This document shows, in pieces, positions 54,436 through 64,000 of a stretch of 64,000 nt of DNA; the first letter of the stretch is position 1; every line of letters begins with the position of its first letter. The stretch lies in the NCBI RefSeq assembly GCF_000017205.1, contig NC_009656.1, positions 4,468,001-4,532,000 of the forward strand. Direction: 5' to 3'. The DNA comes from Pseudomonas paraeruginosa PA7 (GTDB lineage: Bacteria > Pseudomonadota > Gammaproteobacteria > Pseudomonadales > Pseudomonadaceae). The position numbers and the translations under genes are program-made. The notes under the pieces were generated by a model that did not search any database, was not told the DNA's origin, and saw nothing but the letters and a program-made list of their open reading frames with translations.

Positions 54436-55494
54436 TCAGGCGTTGCCGGCCAGGCGCAGGCGCGCGGCCTGGGTGAAATCGAGCATGCGCTTCAACGGAC
54501 GGACCGCGCGCGGAACCAGCGCCGGGTCGACGAAGATCTCCCCGCTGCCCTCGCGCAGGCAGGCCAGGGTGCGCTCCAGGGTATTCATCGCCATCCACGG
54601 GCAGTGCGCGCAACTGCGGCAGGCGGCGCCATTGCCGGCGGTGGGAGCCTCGACGAAGGTCTTCTCCGGGCACAGCTGCTGCATCTTGTAGAAGATGCCG
54701 CGGTCGGTGGCGACGATGAAGGTGCTGTTCGGCAGGGTCTGCGCGGCCCTGATCAACTGGCTGGTCGAACCCACGGCATTGGCCAGCGCCACCACGCTCT
54801 CCGGCGATTCGGGATGGACGAGGATCGCCGCGTCCGGGTAAAGCGCCTTCATGTCCTCGAGCTGCTTGGCCTTGAACTCCTCGTGGACGATGCAGGCGCC
54901 ATCCCAGAGCAGCATGTCGGCACCGGTCGCACGCTGGATGTAGCGCCCCAGATGCTGGTCCGGCGCCCACAGGATGGGTTCGCCGTTGTCCATCAGGTGC
55001 TCGACGATCTCCACCGCGCAACTGGAGGTCACCACCCAGTCGGCGCGAGCCTTCACCGCCGCGGAGGTATTCGCATAGACCACCACGGTGCGTTCCGGAT
55101 GCTGGTCGCAGAATGCCGAGAACTCGTCCACCGGGCAGCCCAGGTCGAGTGAACAGGTCGCCTCGAGGGTCGGCATCAGCACGCGCTTCTCGGGATTGAG
55201 GATCTTCGCCGTCTCGCCCATGAAGCGCACCCCGGCGACGACCACGGTCTGCGCCGGGTGCTGGTTGCCGAAACGGGCCATCTCCAGCGAATCGGACACG
55301 CAACCGCCGGTCTCCTCGGCCAGCGCCTGGATCACCGGATCGCAATAGTAGTGCGCCACCAGCACGGCATTCTGCGCCTTCAGCTCGGCCGCGATCGCCG
55401 CGCGATGCTCGGCGCTCTCCTGCTCGCTCAACACGCGGGGTTGCTTGGCGGCCAGGTGGGCCTGGACCAGGAGTCGTTCGGAAATCTGCGTCAT
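54436..55494 (-). CDS. nadA: Quinolinate synthase NadA
   Basis: A 352-residue quinolinate synthase. It has the three internal repeat domains with the [4Fe-4S] ligands: Cys in [10 protein letters not shown], in [10 protein letters not shown] and in [31 protein letters not shown] is also present. It condenses iminoaspartate with dihydroxyacetone phosphate in NAD synthesis. The gene is transcribed away from mvfR; the 722-base region 55495-56216 carries mvfR control sites and no gene. Confidence 0.97.
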
Positions 55495-55682
55495 AGTCGC
55501 TACACCTGAAGGCGCAACAGCGCGTCTCTCTATCTTATACCCGGCGGCAGGCTGGCCCGCCGGAAGCTGACGATTGCAGGCCCGGGCACGGCACCCGGCA
55601 CCGCCTGCAAGGTCGCGGATTCTAACCGCATAGGCCTGGCCAGGGCCATCCCGGCGCCAAGCCCCGCTGGCAGACGGCTACG

Positions 55683-55698
55683 CTAACAAAAGACATAG
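55683..55698 (+). promoter_or_regulatory. LasR box upstream of mvfR
   Basis: CTAACAAAAGACATAG, about 520 bases before the mvfR ATG, matches the las-type box reported for the P. aeruginosa mvfR promoter, where LasR activates mvfR. The assignment is from memory of that site and its position. Confidence 0.8.
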
Positions 55699-55831
55699 GT
55701 TTCGGTGGTTAGACCGACACGACATAATTTTTCTGTTTCTTAGAACAAACCTTTTGAATCCTTCGTCGCCGGCGATCCGAACAACCCTGCCGGCGGGTAA
55801 CGCCTGGTACTTTAGTATTAAACCCTTGGTA

Positions 55832-55911
55832 TTAACGTTAAAGGCCCGGTAAATATCCGCAATTTCTTTTCGTCGAATTTACGAGCAATATGAAACTCAT
55901 TTCACTGAAAT
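55832..55911. promoter_or_regulatory. AT-rich mvfR promoter region with two palindromes
   Basis: TTAACGTTAA (55832-55841) and ATTTCACTGAAAT (55899-55911) are perfect palindromes in an AT-rich stretch about 300-390 bases before mvfR. They are plausible regulator sites or core-promoter elements; no specific factor is assigned. Confidence 0.4.
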
Positions 55912-56216
55912 AAGCTCTTCTTTCACATAATTATAAAAAATCCTGAAACAGAGCCGTCATCCCTCACCTTCGATACGACGACTCCCGTGCCATGCGTCGG
56001 CCACCGTGCCAAGCCGGCGGCCAGTAACACCCTTGCCACGCCAGCCCTTGCGCTTCACCGATCGACGGGAGGATTCCCCCGATGAAAACGTCATCCAGAA
56101 GACAAGTTGAAATACTCGGGCGCTATGTATCGAGTCCTCGACGCTTCTTCGCCAGCAGCGGCAACCTGACCCGATCAAGGGAAGCGGCACGCGCCACCCA
56201 ATAAAAGGACAAAGGG

Positions 56217-57213
56217 ATGCCTATTCATAACCTCAATCACGTCAATATGTTCCTCCAGGTCATCGCCTCCGGCTCGATCTCTTCCGCCGCGCGTATCCTG
56301 CGCAAGTCGCACACCGCGGTCAGCTCGGCGGTCAGCAACCTGGAAATCGACCTGTGCGTGGAGCTGGTCCGTCGCGACGGCTACAAGGTCGAACCCACCG
56401 AGCAGGCGCTACGCCTGATCCCTTACATGCGCAGCCTGCTGAACTACCAGCAGCTGATCGGCGACATCGCCTTCAACCTCAACAAGGGGCCGCGCAACCT
56501 GCGGGTGCTGCTGGATACGGCAATCCCGCCATCGTTCTGCGACACGGTGAGCAGCGTCCTGCTCGACGACTTCAACATGGTCAGCCTGATACGCACCTCG
56601 CCGGCCGACAGCCTGGCGACCATCAAGCAGGACAACGCGGAAATCGACATCGCCATCACCATCGACGAGGAGTTGAAGATCTCCCGCTTCAACCAGTGCG
56701 TGCTCGGCTACACCAAGGCGTTCGTCGTCGCCCATCCCCAGCATCCGCTGTGCAATGCCTCGCTGCACAGCATAGCGAGCCTGGCCAACTACCGGCAGAT
56801 CAGCCTCGGCAGCCGCTTCGGCCAGCATTCGAACCTGCTTCGCCCGGTCAGCGACAAGGTGCTCTTCGTGGAGAACTTCGACGATATGCTGCGCCTGGTG
56901 GAAGCCGGCGTGGTGGGGTATCGCGCCGCACTATTTCGTCGAGGAGCGCCTACGCACCGGCACCCTGGCCGTTCTCAGCGAGCTGTACGAGCCGGGTGGC
57001 ATCGATACCAAGGTGTATTGCTACTACAACACCGCGCTGGAGTCCGAGCGCAGCTTCCTGCGCTTTCTCGAAAGCGCCCGCCAGCGCCTGCGCGAACTGG
57101 GCCGGCAGCGCTTCGACGAGGCGCCGGCCTGGCAGCCGAGCATCGTCGAGACGGTGCCACGGTGCTCAGGCCCGAAGGCGCTCGCGTACCGGCAGCGCGC
57201 CGCACCAGAGTAG
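56217..57213 (+). pseudogene. mvfR: LysR-type PQS receptor MvfR (PqsR), frameshifted
   Basis: Residues 1-232 are normal MvfR: N-terminal LysR helix-turn-helix (SGSISSAARILRKSHTAVSSAVSNLE) and the first part of the quinolone-binding domain (RLVEAGV). At about 56912-56914 two bases are missing relative to the expected Gly-Trp-Gly-Ile codons. The frame then runs on to 57248 as a 343-residue product with an unrelated tail. The true C-terminus (YCYYNTALESERSFLRF to RQRAAPE) is still readable in the +1 frame and stops at 57213. With two bases restored the gene would be exactly 332 codons plus stop, the normal MvfR length. The lost part includes Ile236 and the rest of the ligand pocket and dimer interface, so activity should be abolished. 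It overlaps phnB tail to tail by 48 bases. Confidence 0.9.
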
Positions 57214-57768
57214 AGCGTTCTCCAGCAGGCGCTGGCCGTGGGTGGTGAGGATCGATTCGGGATGGAACTGCAGGCCCAGTTGTCGGTTCCGCGCATCGGC
57301 CATCGCCATGATTTCGCCATCCGCGTCCGCCAGGCACTCGAAGCCCTCCGGCAGACGGCTGACCACCAGCGAGTGGTAGCGCGCGACGCGCAGGTCGCCG
57401 ATGCCATCGAACAATGGATGGCGCGGATCGAAGCGCAGCGCCGTGCTCTTGCCGTGCAGCGGGCGCCGCGCCACCGCGACCGCGCCTCCGGCGGCCAGCG
57501 CCAGGGCCTGGTGGCCGAGGCAGACGCCGAGCACCGGCAGGCGCCCGCGAGCCCAGGCGAGCAATTCCAGCAAGCAACCGGCGTCCTCCGGCCGCCCCGG
57601 CCCCGGCGACAGCACCAGCAATTCGCAGCCGTCGGCCAGCAACGCCGCGCGTACCGTCTGCAACGGCGTGTCGTTGCGCATCACCCGCACCTCGGCGCCC
57701 AGCAGGCAGAACTGCTCGACCAGGTTGTAGGTGAAGGAATCGAAGTTATCCAACAGCGTGATGCGCAT
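57166..57768 (-). CDS. phnB: Anthranilate synthase small (glutaminase) subunit PhnB
   Basis: A 200-residue class I glutamine amidotransferase: LLDNFDSFTYNLVEQF, SPGPGRPEDAG, nucleophile Cys in GVCLGHQALALAAGG and His/Glu in LQFHPESIL. It supplies ammonia to PhnA to make anthranilate for quinolone signals, distinct from the tryptophan-pathway TrpG. The ATG at 57768 overlaps the phnA 3' end by 23 bases. Its own 3' end overlaps mvfR. Confidence 0.95.
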   Translation of the reverse strand: MRITLLDNFDSFTYNLVEQFCLLGAEVRVMRNDTPLQTVRAALLADGCELLVLSPGPGRPEDAGCLLELLAWARGRLPVLGVCLGHQALALAAGGAVAVARRPLHGKSTALRFDPRHPLFDGIGDLRVARYHSLVVSRLPEGFECLADADGEIMAMADARNRQLGLQFHPESILTTHGQRLLENALLWCGALPVRERLRA

Positions 57769-59338
57769 CGCGCTCTCCCCTTTCGCGTTCGGCGGCGGCC
57801 ACGGCGGTGAGTACCGCCAGCGCCTTGTTGCGGGTTTCCTCGGCCTCCAGCCGGGGCTCCGAGTCCAGCACCACACCGGCTCCGGCGCGGACCCGGGCGA
57901 TGCCGTCGCGAACCTCGGCGGCACGGATGACGATGCTGGTGTCGAGATTGCCGGCGCTGTCGAGGATGCCGATCGCGCCGCCGTAGCTGCCGCGATAGCC
58001 GTCCTCGAACTGCCGCAGCAATTGCATGGCACGGACCTTCGGTGCACCGACCAGGGTGCCCATGTTCAGGCAGGCCCGGTAGGCGTGCAGGGCGTCCAGC
58101 TCGTGATGCAACTCGCCGGTCACCCGCGAGACCAGGTGCATCACATGGCTGTAGCGGTCGACCTTGAGCATGTCGCGCACCCGCCGGGTGCCACGCCGGC
58201 AGACCCGCGCCAGATCGTTGCGCGCCAGGTCGACCAGCATCATGTGCTCGGCGATTTCCTTGGCGTCCAGACGCAGTTCCGCCTCCAGGCGGTTGTCCAG
58301 TTCCGCATCGATGGCCCCTTCGGCGTCGCGCCCGCGCGGCCGGGTACCGGCGATGGGATAGAGCTCCACCTCACGGCTGGCGGCATCGTATTTCACCGCC
58401 GATTCCGGCGAGGCCCCGAACAGGCAGAAGTCCCCCGCATCGAGGAAGAACCGATACGGGCTGGGATTGCGCAGGCACAGTTGGCGATAGGCCCGCCAGG
58501 GGTCGGCGCAGGGCACGCTGAAACTGCGCGACGGTACGATCTGGAATACGTCGCCTGCCCTGACATGCTCCTGCAGGCGCTCCACCTGGCGGGCGAAGCT
58601 CGCGTCGTCGAGGTCGACCTGGTAGTTGCCGGCACGAACGCCGGCAAGCGCGGGTTCGACCGCGTCATCGACGGCGCCATGGTATTCGTCGGCGCACCGG
58701 CGCAGGCTGGCGGCCAGCGCCTGATGCCGGCCCGGTTCGTGGACGAAGGCCTGCAGCGAGGCCTGGCGCGCCACGTGATCGATGTCCAGCAGCAGTTCGG
58801 GAACCAGGAACAGATAATCCGGACATTGCCGGGCGGGATTGGCGGGCGCCGGCAGCGGCTCGAACTGCTCGGCCAGGTCGAAGCTGAACAGTCCGCCCAG
58901 TAGCACCGGCCGCTCGTCACCGCCCAGGGTCTCGAGCACCCGGCGCAGCGCCTCCAGGCTGGACAGGGCGTGCAGGCGCCACCATTCGTCCGCCTCCGGC
59001 GCCTCATGGGGGAAGCGCCAGTGCAGGGTATCGCCGTCGCGCAGGCAGGTGACCTGCGCCGGACACGCCTCGCTCAATGGCGCCAGCAAGGCGCGCCCAT
59101 TGGGGTTGGACGCGCGCAGCAGCACATCGCGTCCCCAGCATTCGATGCGCAGGCAACTGGAAAGAATCGCCACGCTGCGCCGCGGCGCCTTGCTGTCGAC
59201 ATCGAAACAGTCGAACAGCATCCGTCCGCTTCCCGCCGCGCGCCAGACCGACAACGCGTCAGGCGACAGGGAGCGGTACTCCAGGCGCTCTTCCAGCCGA
59301 TAACCGCTCCCGCTCACAAGCCACCCCCCGGCGCCCAC
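57746..59338 (-). CDS. phnA: Anthranilate synthase large subunit PhnA, start uncertain
   Basis: A TrpE-like chorismate-using enzyme of about 520-530 residues: FQIVPSRSFSVPC, ELYPIAGTRPRGRD, EAELRLDAKEIAEHMMLVDLARNDLARVC, and GTLVGAPKVRAMQLLRQFEDGYRGSYGG. The N-terminal start is unclear. GTG codons at 59338 and 59317 lie in the coding frame; the latter has a G-rich Shine-Dalgarno. A well-placed ATG pair at 59385/59382 with GGGGGAT before it is in another frame, which closes at a TGA just after a six-G run. Either a GTG is used, or the G-run has lost or gained a base. It follows pqsE in the operon. Confidence 0.88.
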   Translation of the reverse strand: MGAGGWLVSGSGYRLEERLEYRSLSPDALSVWRAAGSGRMLFDCFDVDSKAPRRSVAILSSCLRIECWGRDVLLRASNPNGRALLAPLSEACPAQVTCLRDGDTLHWRFPHEAPEADEWWRLHALSSLEALRRVLETLGGDERPVLLGGLFSFDLAEQFEPLPAPANPARQCPDYLFLVPELLLDIDHVARQASLQAFVHEPGRHQALAASLRRCADEYHGAVDDAVEPALAGVRAGNYQVDLDDASFARQVERLQEHVRAGDVFQIVPSRSFSVPCADPWRAYRQLCLRNPSPYRFFLDAGDFCLFGASPESAVKYDAASREVELYPIAGTRPRGRDAEGAIDAELDNRLEAELRLDAKEIAEHMMLVDLARNDLARVCRRGTRRVRDMLKVDRYSHVMHLVSRVTGELHHELDALHAYRACLNMGTLVGAPKVRAMQLLRQFEDGYRGSYGGAIGILDSAGNLDTSIVIRAAEVRDGIARVRAGAGVVLDSEPRLEAEETRNKALAVLTAVAAAERERGERDAHHAVG

Positions 59339-59456
59339 GGGCTGCCGGCCGGCGTAGCGCGACCACGCAACAGCCTGTCCATCATCGATATCCCCCTTCA
59401 TTCCCCCGATTGCGGCCAGCGCCGACGGCGCTCGCCGCCGCAATGAATTTCCCGTC

Positions 59457-61369
<1,913 letters not shown>

Positions 61370-61411
61370 GTGCGGCCCTCCTCGAGCGCAGTGGATCGGC
61401 GTGGCGATGGG

Positions 61412-62458
61412 TCAGCACACCAGTACCTCGCCCAGCCGCCAGACCTGCGCGGCGAAGCCCCAGCCGGTCGCGGCGCCGGCCATGACGATGCGATCGCCGG
61501 GTCGGATCTTGCCCTCGCGCAGGCCGGTCATCAGGGTGTAGGGAATGGAAACCGAGATCATCACCCCGGTATCGCCCATCGTCAGCTGGTACTGGTCCGG
61601 ACGCGCGCCGATGCCTTCGGCCCAGGCGTTGACCAGGAACGGCGCCGGCTGGTGGAACACGAAGTAGTCGATCTCGTCGCTGCCCAGCCCGGCCTTCTCC
61701 AGGGCGCGGCGCATCGCGATCGGCACGTTGGTCGGGACGAAGCTGGCCATCTTGTTCTGGCCATCGCTGAACAACGAGAAATACAGCCGCGGCCTGGCCT
61801 CGCCGGCCGGGTTTTCCGGCAGGCGCCAGCGACCGGTGGCCACTTCATAGAACGTGGCGTCGCTATGCTCGGCCGAGGCCAGCAGGTCGCAGCTGTCGTC
61901 GTCGCCGCGGGTCAGCAGGGCCACCGCGCAACCATCGGCGAACAGGGTCGAGGTGCGCGAGGTGAAGTCGAGCAGGTTGGAAATGTATTCGCTGCACACC
62001 ACCAGCACCTTCTCCGCCTTTCCCTGGCGGATCATGCTCGCCGCCAGGCGCAGGTTGAGCAGGAAGCTGGCGCACTCCATCTGCGAATCCAGTGGCAGCG
62101 CCCGGCTCAGTCCGAGTTGCTTGGACAGCACGTTGGCCATGCGCGGGTAGAGACGCCCGCGCAGATCCGGCAGGACATCGCCGGCCTCCGTCATGATCGG
62201 GGAAGAAGCCGAACAGATCAGCATGTCCACGCTATCCGGCGCGGTATTGCTGCTGCGCAGCAGGCGCTCGGCGGCACGGACCACCAGGCTGAACTCGTTC
62301 TCGCCGTTCCGCGGATCGAAATAGCCCCGCCGATTGACGCCCCAGAATTGCCACCAGGACTCGCTGAGGTCCGGTACCGCGGCGAACACCGGATCGTCGT
62401 TTTCATAGCTGCGAGCCGGAAGCTCACAGGTGATCGCTGCCAGTTTGACCTTATGCAT
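61412..62458 (-). CDS. pqsC: 2-heptyl-4(1H)-quinolone synthase subunit PqsC
   Basis: A 348-residue thiolase-fold enzyme with the catalytic Cys129 in QMECASFLLNL and a His in YFVFHQPAPFLVN (about residue 269). The PqsB-PqsC heterodimer joins 2-aminobenzoylacetate and octanoyl-CoA to give 2-heptyl-4-quinolone. It overlaps pqsB by eight bases. Length matches the PAO1 protein. Confidence 0.97.
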   Translation of the reverse strand: MHKVKLAAITCELPARSYENDDPVFAAVPDLSESWWQFWGVNRRGYFDPRNGENEFSLVVRAAERLLRSSNTAPDSVDMLICSASSPIMTEAGDVLPDLRGRLYPRMANVLSKQLGLSRALPLDSQMECASFLLNLRLAASMIRQGKAEKVLVVCSEYISNLLDFTSRTSTLFADGCAVALLTRGDDDSCDLLASAEHSDATFYEVATGRWRLPENPAGEARPRLYFSLFSDGQNKMASFVPTNVPIAMRRALEKAGLGSDEIDYFVFHQPAPFLVNAWAEGIGARPDQYQLTMGDTGVMISVSIPYTLMTGLREGKIRPGDRIVMAGAATGWGFAAQVWRLGEVLVC

Positions 62459-63302
62459 GAGCTTCTCCCGCCAGTTCCAGGGTCACGCCCTCCACCACCA
62501 TGCCGAACGGATCGAAGCTGATCAGCAGCAACTCCTCCAGGCGGTCGCGTTGCGCCGCGCGCAACTGCAACGCCAGCTCGAACGGCCCCAGGCAACGACC
62601 ATCGGGCCGCCCCTGGCCGAACCATTCCTCGCGCACCCAGTTCAGTTGCGGGAAGTCCCCGGCCAGGCGGGTGAATCCGGCGCGCACCGCTTCGGGCAAC
62701 CCGGGCTGGGCCGGCAGGTTGAGGTGTCCCTTGACGTCGCCTACCTGGCGAATATCGGTATTCAGTGGAATGCTCAGCGGCAGCCATTCCTGCGCCGGAT
62801 CACCGCCCAGCGCACCGCGGCGGAACGCAGCCTTGCCGGTCGGCTGGCAGAGCAGCGCCAGGGCGCCGTCGGCGAGGGCGAAGCCGGATTCGCTATCCAC
62901 CTCCAGTCCCTGGCTGGACTCGCCGCGCACCACCAGCACGTTGCGATAGCCCTGGTCGCTGGCGAGGGTATCGACCACGTAGAGCGCGCGGGCCAGGCTG
63001 GAATCGGTGAGGTCGAAGACATGCGCACGCTTCGCCCCGAGCACTTTCTGCAAGGGGTGGCCGATCTTCGGCGCCATGATGTCGCGATTTTCGATGAGGT
63101 GGTCGGGAGACAGGGCGAGGCCCACGATCAGGTCGATCTCCTCGGGCTGCACCGACGCCTCGTCCAGGGCCTCGCGCACCGCCGGCAGCAAACGCTGCAT
63201 CAGCATCTCGTCGCCCTGGGCCCTGGGGCGTTCGCCGCCCAGCGGTCCGTCCAGACACACATAGGATGGGGGCAGGTTCACCCCCACAGCCTGAATCAAC
63301 AT
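62451..63302 (-). CDS. pqsB: 2-heptyl-4(1H)-quinolone synthase subunit PqsB
   Basis: A 283-residue, shortened ketoacyl-synthase-like protein. The FabH fold is recognisable (VQPEEIDLIVGLALSPDHL, DLTDSSLARALYVVDTLASDQGYRNVLVV), but the catalytic Cys position holds Ser (LTDSSLA) and the other active residues are lost, as expected for PqsB. It forms the heterodimer with PqsC and shapes the active site. Its ATG overlaps the pqsA stop by seven bases. Confidence 0.97.
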   Translation of the reverse strand: MLIQAVGVNLPPSYVCLDGPLGGERPRAQGDEMLMQRLLPAVREALDEASVQPEEIDLIVGLALSPDHLIENRDIMAPKIGHPLQKVLGAKRAHVFDLTDSSLARALYVVDTLASDQGYRNVLVVRGESSQGLEVDSESGFALADGALALLCQPTGKAAFRRGALGGDPAQEWLPLSIPLNTDIRQVGDVKGHLNLPAQPGLPEAVRAGFTRLAGDFPQLNWVREEWFGQGRPDGRCLGPFELALQLRAAQRDRLEELLLISFDPFGMVVEGVTLELAGEAHA

Positions 63303-64000
63303 GCCCGTTCCTCCGGAAGGTTGTCGTGGTAGAGGGTGTCGGCGAGATGACGCAGCTCGGCGCGCGCCAGCTTGCCGTTGTCGTTGCGCGGCAGTGCCGG
63401 CAGTACATGCAGCTGGCTGGGCAGCATGTGCGAGGGAATCCGTTGGCCGAGATGCTGGTCGATGCGTTGCGCCAGCAGGATCTGGTTGCTCTCCTGGCGC
63501 TCGTCCAGGGTCACGAAAAGAGTCGGACGCAGGCCATCGTGACGCCGACTGGTAGGCACCAGCACGGCTTCGCGCACCTCCGGCAGATGCCGGCAGACCG
63601 CTTGCTCGACCTGGGTCGGCACCACCCAGCGGCCATTCACCTTGAACAGGTCGTCCTCCCGTCCGCAGTGGCGGTAGGCGCCTCGCTCATCACGCTCGAA
63701 CAGGTCGCCGGTGCGGTACCAGCCGTCGGCGAAGCGCGCCTGCTGCTCGACGCTGGCCCGCCAGTAGCCCGGGCTCAGCCCCGGCCCGCGCACCAGCAGC
63801 ACGCCCTGCTGGCCGGCCGCCTCGACGGTCTCGCCGTCACGGTCCAGCAACCGGCACTCGTAGCCCGGCAACGGCAGGCCGGTGCTATCGGCCTGCGCCT
63901 GGCCCGGCCGGTTGGCGAGGAAGACATGGCCGACCTCGGTCGCCCCGATGCCATCGCAGATCTCCAGGCCCTGGGCGCTCCAGAACTCGAACTCGCCGCG
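63296..64000 (-). CDS. pqsA: Anthranilate-CoA ligase PqsA, C-terminal part
   Basis: The last ~235 residues of an ANL-superfamily ligase run off the window edge. Visible are GIGATEVGHVFLA (substrate-pocket region), the hinge segment YRTGDLFERDERGAYRHCGREDDLFKVNGRWV with the GRxxDxxK pattern and a C-terminal NGKLARAEL with the catalytic lysine. It activates anthranilate with ATP and CoA, the first committed step of quinolone synthesis. It is the first gene of the operon; its MvfR-dependent promoter is outside the window. Confidence 0.96.
   Translation of the reverse strand, partial: RGEFEFWSAQGLEICDGIGATEVGHVFLANRPGQAQADSTGLPLPGYECRLLDRDGETVEAAGQQGVLLVRGPGLSPGYWRASVEQQARFADGWYRTGDLFERDERGAYRHCGREDDLFKVNGRWVVPTQVEQAVCRHLPEVREAVLVPTSRRHDGLRPTLFVTLDERQESNQILLAQRIDQHLGQRIPSHMLPSQLHVLPALPRNDNGKLARAELRHLADTLYHDNLPEERAC

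Noticed and set aside
56217..57248. Programmed frameshift as explanation for mvfR
   Set aside because: No slippery heptamer or downstream structure was evident, and MvfR is normally a single-frame 332-residue protein.

Overview
This window is a chromosomal segment of a Pseudomonas aeruginosa-group organism (P. aeruginosa, or possibly the PA7-like P. paraeruginosa clade). The evidence is high G+C, a complete pqsBCDE-phnAB-mvfR locus, quiP, and a gene order that matches, from memory, the reverse complement of roughly PA0996 to PA1047 of strain PAO1. All PAO1 comparisons are from memory. No rRNA, CRISPR array, transposase, integrase or phage gene was seen. One tRNA gene, Ser(CGA), is present.

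Layout. 1-9.3 kb: a partial serine hydrolase, DinG helicase, small envelope and hypothetical genes, two SEC-C proteins, a TRIC-like channel and a LEA-like lipoprotein. 9.4-20.7 kb: a GST, the acyl-homoserine lactone acylase QuiP, a small ATPase, RmuC, the RES/Xre toxin-antitoxin pair NatT/NatR, the AmaA-AmaB-like pair for lysine/pipecolate catabolism, a GreA-like protein and a zinc-ribbon protein. 20.8-33.3 kb: a CoA-dependent catabolic cluster under a divergent IclR regulator. It holds an FMN oxidoreductase, an SDR, two acyl-CoA dehydrogenases, a crotonase, a thioesterase, an MFS transporter, a MaoC hydratase, an ADP-forming acyl-CoA synthetase, a thiolase-like protein and a DUF35 protein; its substrate is unknown. 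33.4-46.3 kb: a self-contained ectoine/5-hydroxyectoine uptake and degradation locus (ehuBCDA, enuR, eutBC, doeAB, an AsnC regulator, doeC, doeD) that ends beside the 3' end of tRNA-Ser. It appears to be an accessory insertion. 46.4-55.5 kb: housekeeping genes (tRNA-Ser, purC, an MBL hydrolase, bamC, dapA, gcvR, bcp, perM, a tusA-like gene, bepA, nadA). 55.5-64 kb: the quinolone signalling locus, with mvfR facing phnB, phnA, pqsE, pqsD, pqsC, pqsB and the C-terminal part of pqsA.

How the genes work together. The ectoine locus encodes a closed route: ABC import, conversion of hydroxyectoine to ectoine (EutB, EutC), ring hydrolysis (DoeA), deacetylation (DoeB), transamination (DoeD) and oxidation to aspartate (DoeC). 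EnuR and an AsnC-type protein are the likely regulators. The pqs genes make 2-alkyl-4-quinolones, and PhnAB supplies anthranilate. The receptor gene mvfR carries a 2-base deletion near codon 233 that shifts the last ~100 codons out of frame. If this is real and not a sequencing error, the strain keeps the biosynthetic operon but lacks a normal PQS receptor.
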